This document shows positions 22,888 to 34,605 of a DNA stretch of 64,000 nt, piece after piece. Under the pieces are notes generated by a model. The model saw only the letters and a program-made list of their open reading frames with translations. It did no database searches and was not told the origin of the DNA. Numbering within the stretch: position 1 is the stretch's first letter; the number at the start of each line of letters is the position of its first letter. Source of the stretch: Tuctoria greenei (lineage: Eukaryota > Streptophyta > Magnoliopsida > Poales > Poaceae); contig JAYESD010000004.1 in assembly GCA_036927565.1 (NCBI GenBank), positions 92,570,942 to 92,634,941 on the forward strand, read 5' to 3'. Position numbers and translations under genes: made by a program.

Positions 22888-23834
22888 AAACTTGCATACA
22901 TGTATGAACTCCTCAAAATATATTGTTTCAGTTGTGAAAATCATCTTTCTCAATTTTCTCCAAAAACAATTTCAACTAGTTGATCTTGATGAATTATGAT
23001 CATTGCTTGATTGTTGTATGCTTACTGATCATATTCATCAAGATTATTTGATTTGCTTTGCCTCCCTATTTTCTTAAAAATTACCTTCGAATATATACGA
23101 ATGGGCTAAGCATTTTTTTTCTGGTGACCACGGACTAGTCCGTGGTTGCCCTCACTAGTCCGCCCCTGGAGACTAGTTCGCAGAGTGACTGGTAGTCCGG
23201 ACTAGTCCAGCCGACCACAGACTAGTCTGATGTAGGCTCTAGAAAAGTTCATACTTTTGGACAAGTCCGATTTTTGGACTCCATAACCCTAGATGTCGCC
23301 AAACCCTAATCTTCTTCATCCTCACAGCCTGCCTCACGCTCTCTCTCCTAGCTCGAGCTCCCCAAGGTGATTTTCTTCGTCCTCCATCAAATCTCTTCGT
23401 GTTTTGTTGGAAAACGACGTCCATTGCTCAGGGATTAAAGACCACGGACTTGTCCCCACCTTCAACCCCTTCATCTCCAAGAATCGAGCAATTTTGGTAA
23501 ATTTTTCTCCCCGACCCTAGGAATCGTGATTTCCTTCATTGTTGGCCAAATAGCTTAGTTCCTTTCACCAAATACATGCTTCCTTGATGTATTACATTCA
23601 TGTTGAGCCATTATTGCATTGATCAACACCATTGGCCGTCTAGTTAGGGTTTAGGGTGATGAACACTAGACTAGTCCGATCCATGTACAGACAAGTCCGG
23701 TCACCCGGATTAGTCCGTACCTGTACACCAGACTAGTCCAATTTTTTCTGAACTCAACTCTAATTACTCATTCCTGAATGCAATTCCTTACCATCCATTC
23801 TCATTCATACCTTGTTTAACCCATTCTCAGGACA
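22888..23834 (+). promoter_or_regulatory. Leader of the third ORF (element A)
   Basis: About 950 bp between pol and ORF3 with no coding sequence. It has a cluster of CGGACTAGTCCG-type sites at 23127-23275, including the perfect 20-bp palindrome at 23127-23146. A CT-rich stretch resembling a plant 5' leader follows at 23300-23360, then more motif copies at 23655-23745. The same order is found in element B (31900-32470). It could hold an internal promoter or splice acceptor for ORF3; neither is proved. Confidence 0.45.
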
Positions 23835-25390
23835 ATGTCGAGCACCAATGACGAAATCTCCGATTTCAAGGCCGAGATGGACCAAGAAGCATTGCTTCGG
23901 TCCTCAACGGGCCAAGGCAAGAAGCGCCAAGAGCGCCCATCCGAGCTGGCACCCTCTCCACCTCAGTATTGACGAAAGGTGCTCATCAAGAAGCCTGCCT
24001 CCAAGGCTTTAGCAGGTGGTGGCCCTAGCTTAGCAACTGCTCGCCAAGCTAACGGCAAGGGCAAAGGGATTGCCACGGGCCCAATTGGCTCCCTCAAGAT
24101 GAAAGCTCCAAGGCAAGGGACCCGGGATCCCTCTGAGGAGAGATTCAATGGTAGGGGAATCGACACTGCTTCCAAGTTCATAAATGTAGACTGCTACAGC
24201 CGGCACAAGCAAGCAGCTGATGGAAGGTTCTGGAGCGTCTTCCATTTGGACTTCTATAAGTCTGTCTACCTCATAATGAAGACTCCAGTGGTGCGCAACC
24301 AATGGATTGATTGGGCGCACTTTGAAAGGAAGAGCTGCTCGACCTTTGATGATGTAGTTCAAGCAGTTGAAAGGAATGGCATGAAGGATCTCTTTGCCTT
24401 CCGGAACAACTGGAACGATGAAGTCATTGCTTAGTTCTACGCTACATGCCACTTTGCAAGTGATGAGGAAGAGCGGGTGACTTGGATGACTCATGGATCC
24501 AAGTATACCGTTACCTATGACGAATTTGCAAGATTGCTGCATCTTGATAGCTCCAGTAATGACAAATTGATCATTCACAACATTGTTGTCCTTGAGAAGG
24601 ACAAGATGAAGTTTCTTTATGACACCCGCTCTACTTTCAACCCTCCTTCAACCAAGAATATGAAGCCATTCTTTGTGGTCCTCAACAGGGTTCTGAGGAA
24701 GACTATCGCCCCAAAGGATGGGGATGCAGGAAGTGTTAAAGGCTATCTAAGGAAACTGATGAAAGTGATTAGCAAAGATAGGAAGTTCGATGTCTTTCAT
24801 TACATATGGAATGATATGGTGAACATCTCCTGCACTCCTAACAGGTCCGGTGGCTACACACCTTACTTGATGTTCATGATTGAGAAGGTCACAGGGATCG
24901 AATTTGTGAAGGACGTGGAGCACACCCCTCTGAGGCCCCAAAAGCCTCCTCAAGCCACAGTTCAAGCTGCTCCTTCTCTGGTGCCTAGTGAAGAGGCACC
25001 AAGGAGAGCTAGAGGTGATGGAAGGGTTGATCCCACCACTATGGCCCCTCCAAAAAAGGGTCCCCTAGTGGCATCTTGAAGTACTTGGCAGCTATTTTTG
25101 CCTCTTACAAGAAGGCCGACGTGAACAAGCACAAGCTGAACAAGGCGACAAAGGCCGATATGCGGTACGTCAAAGAGAATGTGAAGCACATTTGCCAGAA
25201 GCTAGAGATCGAGCCCATTGGATCTCCAGTCATTTCTGATGATTCAGCCTCAGATTTCACCGAGCTCGGGCCTTTGACTCCTTCCGAGCTTGCTTATTTT
25301 GGCATTGGGGGCTCGAGTGGATCTTCTCCTCCACCTCCTCCGCCTGAGAATGAAGAGGACGATGATGAGAGGACCGACAATGAGGACTGA
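23835..25390 (+). pseudogene. Third ORF (plant transposon-protein domain) of element A
   Basis: About 515 codons from MSSTNDEISDFKAEMDQEAL to an acidic C-terminus ending at TGA 25388-25390. The N-terminal ~100 residues are basic and disordered. The central domain has FWSVFHLDFYKSVYL, WIDWAHFERKSC, TWMTHGSKYTVTYDEFARLL, NPPSTKNMKPFFVVLNRVL and DVFHYIWNDMVNIS. After that come a Pro/Ala linker, a helical segment and an Asp/Glu tail. It resembles the family annotated as 'putative plant transposon protein', in the position where SIRE-type elements carry an env-like ORF. I see no signal peptide or membrane segment. Broken by TGA at about 23971, TAG at 24432 and a frameshift near 25060. Confidence 0.8.
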
Positions 25391-25863
25391 AGATCTTAGA
25401 TCCCCCATCTCCTTCTTTTTGGTGTCTTGATGCCAAAGGGGGAGATATTGAGGGGGAGTCATCAATAGATCTTAGTTGTAGGTTGAGAGATGAGAGCCTC
25501 TCTTATGCATATAATTGTCTCTTTTGGGTTGTAAGACTTAATAATATGCTCTTTTGATACTTTTGGTCTTATGATGAAATTCTATGAATGATTTATGCTC
25601 ATATTCATGAAATCTGTGATTTTGCTTTGTAATTGACATATATGCTTGTTGATTGATATATTGATGTCAATTACCTTACTGTCATCATGATTACTAGTCT
25701 CACTCATTTAGTTTTGCATCCCACCATAAAGAGTGCACATATGTCTTATGTTGTCATTGCCAAATAAGTTTCAAGCTCATATGTGCACATTTTATGAAAA
25801 TCTCAATTTTTATCATATTTTGTGAAATCTCAATTGGTTGTCATCAACCAAAAAGGGGGTGAT
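25391..25863 (+). other. 3' untranslated region with two purine tracts (element A)
   Basis: After ORF3 comes 'gatgccaaagggggagatat' with a second 'gagggggag' (about 25430-25458), roughly 430 bp before the LTR. The true polypurine tract, aaaaagggggtgat, directly precedes the LTR at 25864. The same double arrangement is seen in B (34150/34590) and C (52846/53288). Confidence 0.75.
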
Positions 25864-27281
25864 TGAAAGTGCATATAGGCATCCCTTGTGGGTTTTGGTT
25901 GATTTATGACAAACAATTGAGATCCTAACCATATTATTGAGATGAGCACAAGTTTTAATGAAAGAATGAAGAAAGCTCCAAAAAGAAAGGAGAATGAGGA
26001 TACATTCGGAAAAGAGCCCAAGAACCAAATAGAACACATCATTGTGTAGTGAGTGTGGTGGTGTATCACATCCCAAGAGGTCAAGCATAAAATCCTCACA
26101 CACTTCACATTTCACAGGAAAAACGGACTAGTCCGATATACACCGGACTAGTCCGATATCCTCTCTGGACACGTTCGGACAAGTCCAGCCAATGCGGACT
26201 TGTCTGCACCGGACTAGTTTGAAAAAGTCTGGACTAGTCCGATAATGCCTCCGACTAAAATTGGACAAGTCCTCTAAGTGCGGACTTGTCCTATATTCAC
26301 TAAGGGCATCACCACACCGGACAAGTCTGATATCAACAAGGACAAGTCCGAAAACCTTTCTCACTAAAATCGAACAAGTCTGCTCTTAGCTGGACAAGTC
26401 CGGTATTTCTAGACACTTGTGTTTCCAGCACGCCGCACACTGGACCAGTATGGACTGCACCACAGACTAGTCCGGACCCTCAAAACCCTAACGTTAATTT
26501 TGAAAACCCTAATATAAATAGATGGGCACGGCCCATCTATCAACTCTCTCGACCCCCTGCACCGTCACACCCTCCAAGAGCCTAGAAAAAACATCTCTCC
26601 ATGTAATCCAACGCAAGAAAGTTCAAACCATTGAGGATTCACTTTGAATCAAAGGGGAGACAATTCCACACGTCTGAGCTCTTGAGTTTGATCTCTAACA
26701 CACCCCTGTTGTTTTATTGTCGATATTACAAGTGTGTTTTTGGTGGTATTTGAATGTAATCTTGGGGAGCCCTCAACTTGTGAGAAGTCCCCTTAAACTT
26801 GGTGATTTGCCCCTTTGTGATAGTGGAAGAAGAATTGGCCTTCATGGCGATTCCACGAGGTTAGGGTCAGTGAAGATCCGGTCCTTTCATGGGCTCCTCA
26901 ACGTGGATGTAGGTTGCCTTTGAGGGAACCAAACCACGGGATAAAATCTTGTGTCAAACTTGTTCCTAATTTTCATATTGTTTTCTAGGGTTTTTTCAAT
27001 CTTTCATAACCTACGTTACAACTTTGAAACAAGAATTGGTTTGCATTATACTTGGTTGCGTTGACTCAATACTTGCAAGTTACATACTATATTCCGCTGC
27101 GTATTGTGGTTGTATTGAGATCATTGATCAGACTTGATCAATTTAGTCCGCACGCACCGGACTAGTCCGCACTCTATCGGACTAGTCCGATATTTCAGGA
27201 TTTGATCAGTTTGTTAAGTGTTTCAAGTTCTGACTAAAATTCAAAAAGGCCTATTCAACCCCCCCCTCTAGGCCGCATTCA
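25864..27281 (+). repeat. 3' LTR of copia element A
   Basis: 1418 bp, TGAAAGTGCATATAGG to GCATTCA, A-type in both halves, with a motif array at 26120-26490 and TATAAATA at 26513-26520. It is followed by ACTGT (27282-27286), the degraded partner of ATTGT before LTR3. Immediately afterwards B gag continues. Confidence 0.92.
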
Positions 27282-28458
27282 ACTGTCCTGATGAAGAAAA
27301 CAAGAAGAAGACCGAGGATGCAAAGCCTCAACCCAAGAAGATGTTCAAGAAGAAAAGGCAAATTGGACAGGCGCACCTAGGAAAGGAGTGTGACTCAAAT
27401 GATGAGTCCTCATCTGAGAGGAAGAGGAGATGTCTAACATAACCATCAAGAAGACAAACAAGAAATCCACCCTCTTACCAACTATTGGCACAAGGAAGGA
27501 CAACGACACATGTCTAATGGCGGAGGAAGGTAAAAGAAAGGTAACAACTAAATCTTCCTCCTCGCATTCTTACTCTAGCGATGGTGATGCTTATAGTGAT
27601 AATGAAGATATTCTTGTTGGCTTAGATAAGAAAACTGCTGCAAAAATGAATTTCTTGATGGATAAACTTATTGATAAGGAGGATCTTGTTGATCACCAAG
27701 AAGATATGATCATCCTTCAAAAGGAGGAGTATCTTAAGATCAAAAAGCTCCTTGAACTTGAAATGGAGCGAAGCAAGTCACTAGAGCTTGAGTTAGCTTC
27801 AAGCAAGGAAGCATTCTTGAAGTTAAGCAACTCAAAAGTTATCATCAAGGATGAACTTGCAAACTTAACCAAAGTTAACTAGATCCCTGAGGTACAAGTT
27901 GAGTCACTCAAACAGAGTGACCCTTCATCCTCTCCAAGCTCACCTTCTCAACAACTAAAATCTGAAACTACTATTACTTGTGCATGTGGTAAAGTTGACA
28001 CTAATTTGAGGGATAAGTCGAACTTGACAAACGACAAGCATCCTTCCCGTAGTGGTATATTTGACAAGGAGAAGATCAACTATTCACGCAGTGCATACTT
28101 GGCCACAAGACCTCCTAATGTCAAATACGGCATTGTGTATTCTTATAATGAAAAGCAAAATGCTAGAAGCCACAAGAATAATAAGGAGCGCATTGCTTTT
28201 GTCAAGGGAAACTCCCTTCAAGCTAGAAAGGCTAATAATGTTGATAAGTCCAAACATGTTAACACATATGAGCAACAACTATTGTTTAGAACATTTGACG
28301 CATCATACGGACTCATGAAAACTAACTTTGGTATTGTTTGTGCTAAATATGTTGTGCCACACCATGGGAACACCAAGTCTCATGTATGGGTGCCCAAATC
28401 ACTTGTAACTAATCTCAAAGGACCCAAGCAAGGTTGGTTACCTGAAACCAAGGCGTAA
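27282..28458 (+). pseudogene. Copia gag 3' part and gag-protease linker of element B
   Basis: It resumes at the zinc-knuckle codons broken off at 14131 and 16762 (CPDEENKKKTEDAKPQPKK), with a lysine-rich tail and DSNDESSSE. A frameshift near 27418 moves into MSNITIKKTNKKSTLLPTIG. Next come a Ser-rich patch, a strong coiled coil at about 27630-27880 (DKLIDKEDLVDHQEDMIILQ, then EMERSKSLELELASS), a TAG at 27880 and a basic segment ending VWVPKSLVTNLKGPKQGWLP. This linker is missing from element A. Coiled-coil linkers between gag and protease are usual in this copia lineage. Confidence 0.85.
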
Positions 28459-31400
28459 TTTGTTTTTGTAGGCCTATTCCTCCAGTGGATCGAAATGGGT
28501 GCTAGATAGTGGATGCACCAACCATATGACCGGAGAAAGAAGGATGTTCATTAAATATGAAGAAAATGACGATCCAAGCGAAGGCATCTATTTTGGAGAC
28601 AACAGTCAAGGAAGGGTGCTCGGTACCGGTAAAATTGCAATATCATCTCAACACACTCTTTCTCATGTTTTACATGTCGATTCCTTAGATTATAACCTAC
28701 TGTCCATAATTCAATTATGTGACAAGGGTTATAATTGCTTGTTCACTAATGAGGGTGTGACCATCTCTAAAAGGAGTAATGAATCAGTTGCATTCAAGGG
28801 TGTGTTAAAAGGAAAGCTTTATCTTGTTGACTTCAACAAAGAAAAAACCAAACTTGACACATGCTTGATTGCAAAGACCAACATGGGTTGGCTGTGGCAT
28901 GGACGGCTAGCACGTGTTGGTATGAGGAATCTTCAAAAACTCCAAAAGGGCGACCACATCCGAGGATTGAAGGATGTTGTTTTGAGAAAGACGGGCCTTG
29001 TAGTGTGTGTCAAGCCGAGAAGCAAGTAGGAGCACCTCATCCCGCAAAGAATGTTATGACAACGACAAGACCGCTCGAGCTACTTCAAATGGATCTATTT
29101 GGTCCAATTACTTACATAAGCATCGGCGGTAACAAATATGGTTTAGTAATTGTTGATGATTTTTTGCGCTTCACGTGGGTTTTATTTTTGCATGATAAGA
29201 CAGAAACTCAAGGAACCCTCAAGAAGTTTCTCAGGCATCCCCAAAATGAGTTCTCATTGAAGATCAAGAACATTCAAAGTGACAATGGCACGGAGTTCAA
29301 GAACACCCAAGTTGAGGAGTACCTAGACGAAGAAGGCATGAAACATGAATTTTCAGCACCATACTCCCCTCAACAAAACAGAGTAGCCGAAAGGATGAAC
29401 GGAACCCTCATAGAGATGGCGAGGACAATACTTGATGACTACAAGACTTCAGATCGATTTTGGGCTGAAGCGATCAACACTGCTTGTCATGCCATAAATC
29501 TACTCTATCTTCATCGCCTACTCAAGAAAGCATCATATGAACTACTCACCGGTGACAAGCCTAATATTTGCTATTTTTGAGTTTTTGGTTCTAAATGTTA
29601 TATCTTAAACAAGAATCCTAGGACTACAAAGTTCGCTTCAAAGTCCGATGAAGGTTTCTTCCTTGGCTATGATTCGAACTCTTACGCCTATCGTGTCTTT
29701 AACAAGGCCTCTGGATTTGTTGAAGTCGCATGTGACGTAGTGTTCGATGAAACTAACAGCTCTCAAGAAGAGCATGTTGATCAATGTGTGCTAGATAGAG
29801 AAGAAGCTCCATGTCAAGCGTTTAGAAGAATGGTGTTAGGCGGTGTTCGACCACAAGCGCCACCTTCAAATGCAAATGAAGAAGATGAACCGCAAGTGGT
29901 GGTAATGGATCAAGGGGGAGTTTCTACACAAGATCAACATCATAAAGATCAAGGTGACCAACAAATCAATGAGGGCAACCATCTAGGGGAGAAGAAGATG
30001 ACCATGAAGATTCAAGACAACAAGTGCCACATCCAAGAGTACACCAATGCATCCAAAGAGATCACCCCGTCGACAACATAAACGGTGACATCCAAAAGGC
30101 AGTAACAACTAGATCTCAAATTGCTAATTTTTTTGAACATTACTCGTTTGTATCCTCTTTGGAACCACACAGGGTTGAATATGCATTAAAAGATCCGGAT
30201 TGGGTGGTGGCAATGCAAGAAGAATTGAACAACTTCAAACAGAACGAGATGTGGGAACTTGTCGAAAGGCCCAAGTTCAACTACGTCGGCACTAAATGGG
30301 TCTTCCGCAACAAATAAGACGAACACGGGGTGGTGACAAGAAACAAGGCATGACTTGTGGCCAAAGGGTATTCACAAGTCGAAGGTTTGGATCTCGACGA
30401 AACTTTTGGTCCCGTAGCTAGTCTTGAATCGATTAGAATATTACTTGCATATGCTACTTACCATGATTTCAAGCTCTATCAAATGGATGTGAAAAGCACC
30501 TTCTTCAATGGACCAATCAAGGAGGAGGTGTACATGGAGCAACCCCCCGGATTCGAAGATCAAGAGTTCTCCGACCATGTGTTCAAACTGCGTAAGGCTC
30601 TCTATGGCCTCAAACAAGCTCCTAGAACTTGGTATGAATGCCTTAGAGATTTTTTAATTGAAAATAGATTTAAAATTGGCAAATATGATTACACATTGTT
30701 CACTAAGAACTTTGACAATGATTTATTTATCTGTCAAATTTATGTTGATGATATTTTATTTGGTTCAACTAACAAATTCTTTTGTGAAGAATTTAGTAAG
30801 ATTATGACAGATAGATTCGATATGTCTATGATGGGAGAACTGAGATACTTCTTGGGATTCCAAGTGAGACAACAAAGGGAAGGGACGTTCATAAGTCAAA
30901 CCCAGTACACTCAATACATACTCAAGAAGTTTCAAATGGACAAGGCGAAGCCTATAAAGACTCCCATGGCAACGAATGGACACTTGGATCTCAATGAAGT
31001 CAGACCAAGCGTGGATCAAAAGGTATATCGCTCCATGAATGGATCACTACTTTACTTATGTGCATCTGGGCCTGATATTATGTTGAGTGTATGTTTGTGT
31101 GCAAGATTTCAAGCCAATCCTAAGGAGTGTCATTTGATAGCTGTAAAAAGAATCTCGCAATATTTAGTTCATACACCCAACCTAGGCCTTTGGTGTCCTA
31201 AAGGTTCCAAATTCAATCTCATTGGATACTCTAATGCGGATTATGCTGGATGCAAAGTAGATGGAAAAAGTACCTTTGGTACATGCCAATTCCTAGGTAG
31301 ATCCCTAGTTTCTTGGTCTTCCAAGAAACAAAACTCCATTGCCCTATCCACGGCTGAAGCGTAGTATGTTGCAGCTGGGAGTTGTTGTGCACAACTCCTT

Positions 31401-31688
31401 TGACAAAATCTAAGGGATTACAGTTACAATATGAGTCGTATTCCACTCCTTTGTGACAATGAGAGTGCCATTAAAATTGCCCATAACCCCATTGAGCATT
31501 CTAGAACCAAATACATAGACATCCGACATCACTTTTTGAGAGACCACTCAATGAAAGGCGACATAACCATTTCCCATGTCAACACCGAAAAACAACTAGC
31601 TCACATATTTACCAAGCCACTTGATGAAAAACGTTATTGCGAGCTCCGGAATGAACTAAATATCCTTGATCCTCGGAACATGGCTTGA
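28459..31688 (+). pseudogene. Copia protease-integrase-RT-RNase H of element B
   Basis: Protease has DSGCTNHMTGERRMF at about 28505. The pre-integrase domain follows (GWLWHGRLARVGMRNLQKL, with the second usual His replaced by Arg), then a frameshift near 28980. The integrase core has QMDLFGPI, QSDNGTEF and KHEFSAPYSPQQN, so the D-D-E set is present. RT has KLYQMDVKSTFFNG and YVDDILFGST at about 30741. RNase H has GYSNADYAGC (Asp to Asn in the SDAD motif) and ends at TGA 31686-31688. Stops include TGA 29578, TAA 30315, TGA 30351 and TAG near 31364. The longest open piece is 30357-31364 (335 residues). Confidence 0.92.
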
Positions 31689-32557
31689 AAACTTGCATAC
31701 CTGTATGGCTTATTAAAAATCCATTGATTGTGTTATGAAAATCATCTCTCTCTATTTTCTACAAAAGACTATTTCAATTACTTGATCTTGGTGAATTATG
31801 GTCATAGCTTGATTGTTGTATGTTTACTGATCATATTCATCAAGATTATTTGTGTGTTTTGCCCCCCTATTTTATTTGTAAGTACCTTTGAATATATACG
31901 AATGGGCTAAATGATTCTGTTCTGGTGACCACGGAGTAGTCCGTTGTTGCCCGGACTAGTCCGCACACTGCAGACTAGTCTGGAGAGGTCCAGTAGTCCG
32001 GACTAGTCCAGTTGACCATGGACTAGTCCGATTTTTCGACTCAGTAACCCTAGGGTCACTAAACCCTAACATACTTCATCCTCACAACTTCCCTCATACT
32101 CTCTCTCTTCACTCAAGCGTCCCCAAGGTTATTTGGCAATTTCTCCACCAAATCTCTTAAAATCTCCGTGGAAAATGATCTTCCAAACAAGGGGATCGAG
32201 GACCACGGACTTGTCCGCACCAAAAACGCCTCTGACCTCAAGAATCAAAGGATTTTGGTAAACTTTCTCCAAAACCCTAGAACCTTCGATTTCTTGTGTT
32301 ATGGACCAAATAGCTAAGATCTAGTTGTTAGTACATGACTCCTTGTTGTATTACATCTTCATATGCTATTTTCGCATTGAGAACCACCATTGATCTGATA
32401 GTTAGGGTTTGTGTTGTTGAACACTGGACTAGTCTGGTCTTGAGCACCGGATAAGTCCGATTTTTAATTGAACTCAACCCAAAATTCCAACTACTAAATG
32501 CATCTCCATGCCCATCAATTCTCATCCATTGCATTGTATAATCCTCTTGTCAGGACA
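31689..32557 (+). promoter_or_regulatory. Leader of the third ORF (element B)
   Basis: Non-coding interval equivalent to 22888-23834 in A. Motif cluster at 31925-32035 (ccggactagtccg, ccatggactagtccg), CT-rich stretch at 32080-32115, further motif copies at 32205-32215 and 32425-32460. The conservation of layout between A and B suggests a functional leader. Confidence 0.45.
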
Positions 32558-34098
32558 ATGTCGAGCTTCAATGTCGAGATCTCCGATTTGAGGCCAAGTT
32601 GGACCAAGAGTCTTTGCTTCAGTCCTCGATGGGCCAAAGCAAGAAGAGGCAACACCGTGGCACTGACCCGTCGCCCACTCCACCTCAGGTGCGGCGAAAG
32701 GTCGTGGCCGAGAAGCCCGCATCCAAAGGAAAGGATGTAGCTGGCCCTAGCTTGATAGCTCCTTGCCAAGCTAAGGGAAAAGGGAAAGGAATAGCCACAT
32801 GTCCGATTGGCCCTATCCAGATGAGTGATCCAAGGAAGGGGAACGGAGACCCCACTGAATAAAGGTTCAATGGCAAACGAAGCAATGTCGCTTCAAAGCT
32901 CAGGGGCATTGACTGTTACAACAGTCTCAGGAAGGCTGCTGATGCAAGATTCTGGAGAAACTTCCACGCGGAATACTATAGTTCCTTGTATCTCATGATG
33001 AAGCCAATGGATCCACTGGACACACTTTGAGGGGAAGAGTTTCCTAGACTTTCATGATGTGATACAAGCTATGGAGAGGCATGGGCTCAAAGACATGTTT
33101 GCTTTCAGGTGTAACTAGATTGATGAAGTCATCGCCCAATTCTATGCAACCTGCTATTTTGCTAGCAATGAAGAGGAAAGGGTGACTTGGATGACACATG
33201 GATCCACGTATAATATTACTTATGATGACTTTGCAAGATTGCTTTACCTAGAAGAAACTGGCAACAATGATCTCATCATCCATAATATTGGCGTCCTAGA
33301 GAAGGACAAGGTGGAGTTTCTATATGACACACGCCTGAAGTACAATCCTCCATCGACCAAGAACATGAAGCCCTTCTTCATGGTTCTAAATAGGGTGTTG
33401 AGGAAGACAATAGCTCCAAAAGATGAAGATGCAGGAAGTGTTCAAGGTTACCTAAGGACACTGGTGAAGGTAATAAGCAAGAATAGAAAGTTTGATGTTT
33501 TCGACTACATTTGGAATGATATGGTTAAATCTCCTGCACACCAAACCGTTTATGTGGCTATGCACCTTATATCATGTTTATGATAGAAAAGGTCATGAGA
33601 ATTAAGTTCATGAAGGATTTAGACCACACTCCTCTGAGGCCCCAGAAGCCTTCCCAAGCCACACTTTCAACTGCTCTATCCCCTGTATCTAGTGAGGAGG
33701 CTCCCAGGAGGGCCCAAGCTGAAGCAAGACCCCCATCAAGTACAGGAGCTACTACTTCCAAGAAGGGGTCCTCTAGTGGCATCTTGAAGTACTTGGCTGC
33801 CATCTTTGGCTACTGCAAGAAGGCTGAAGTGATAATCCATAAGTTGAACAAGGCAAGGAAGGAGGATATGAGATACATAAAGCAAAATGTCAAGCAAATC
33901 TATCAAAAGCTGGAGATCGAGTCTATTGGATCTCCCATTATCTCTGATGATTCAGCTTTAGACTTCTCTAAGCTGCCACCTCTATCTCCCTCCAAGCTCG
34001 CCTATTTTGGTGTTGGGGGCACTTCGAGTGGATCCGCTCCTCCTGCTCCTCCGTGGCCTGAAGATGAAGACGACGATAGGACCGACAGCGAGGAGTGA
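32558..34098 (+). pseudogene. Third ORF of element B
   Basis: Homologue of 23835-25390 with the same order: MSSFNVEISDL start, basic disordered N-terminus (32600-32860), central domain (TWMTHGSTYNITYDDFARLL, NPPSTKNMKPFFMVLNRVL, DVFDYIWNDMVKS), Pro/Ala linker, helix (AEVIIHKLNKARKEDMRYIK) and acidic end with stop at 34096-34098. Frameshifts near 32590 and 33530, a small loss near 33010, TAA at 32861 and TAG near 33117 break it. The C-terminal half (33574-34098) is still open. Function in the element is unknown; no membrane segment is seen. Confidence 0.8.
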
Positions 34099-34605
34099 GT
34101 CGACGGCGATCTCTAGATCCCTCCTCTCCTTCTTTTTGGTGCCTTGATGCGAAAGGGGGAGAGATTGAGGGGGAGTTTCTAGGAGTAGCTGTAGTTTGAG
34201 AGACGAGAGCTCCATTTGCATCTTTTGATCTCTTTTATGCTTTTGGGTTGTAAAACTGATCTATATTATGCTTTTAGGTTGTAAAACTGCTATCATGCTT
34301 TTATTATGTTTCTAGTCATGGTTATGAAGTGTGTGATTGAGCTTTAATATAATCTATGGTCGCGCTCTGAAATTGACATATATGCTTAATGTTGATTTTA
34401 TTATGTCAATTATCTCATTTTCATCACGATTATTGCTTACACACACTTAGTCTTGCACCCCACCATAAAGAGTACACATATGTCTTATGTTTTCATTGCT
34501 TATCTTGTTCCAAGCTCATATGTGCACACTTTATGAAAATCTAGAGTTTTGATCATATTTGTGAAATCTCAATTTGTTGTCATCAATCACCAAAAAGGGG
34601 GAGAT
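34099..34605 (+). other. 3' untranslated region and polypurine tract of element B
   Basis: An upstream purine tract 'gaaagggggagagattg' lies near 34150. The primer tract aaaaagggggagat lies directly before the LTR at 34606. No coding sequence is present. Confidence 0.75.

Larger units (their letters stand above)
16763..27281 (+). mobile_element. Copia element A, nested in gag of element B
   Basis: A 10.5-kb full-length Ty1/copia element: 5' LTR, primer site, gag, protease, integrase, RT, RNase H, third ORF, purine tract and 3' LTR. It inserted in the zinc-knuckle codons of B gag, and B resumes at 27282 with the next residues (CPDEEN). Compared with B it lacks about 0.9 kb at the gag-protease linker (junction near 19665). 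Its coding frame has many stops, so it is not autonomous. Confidence 0.9.

Noticed and set aside
23835..25390. ORF3 as a retroviral-type envelope gene
   Set aside because: It sits in the env position but shows no signal peptide, membrane segment or cleavage motif in any of the three copies; it matches a plant transposon-protein domain instead.
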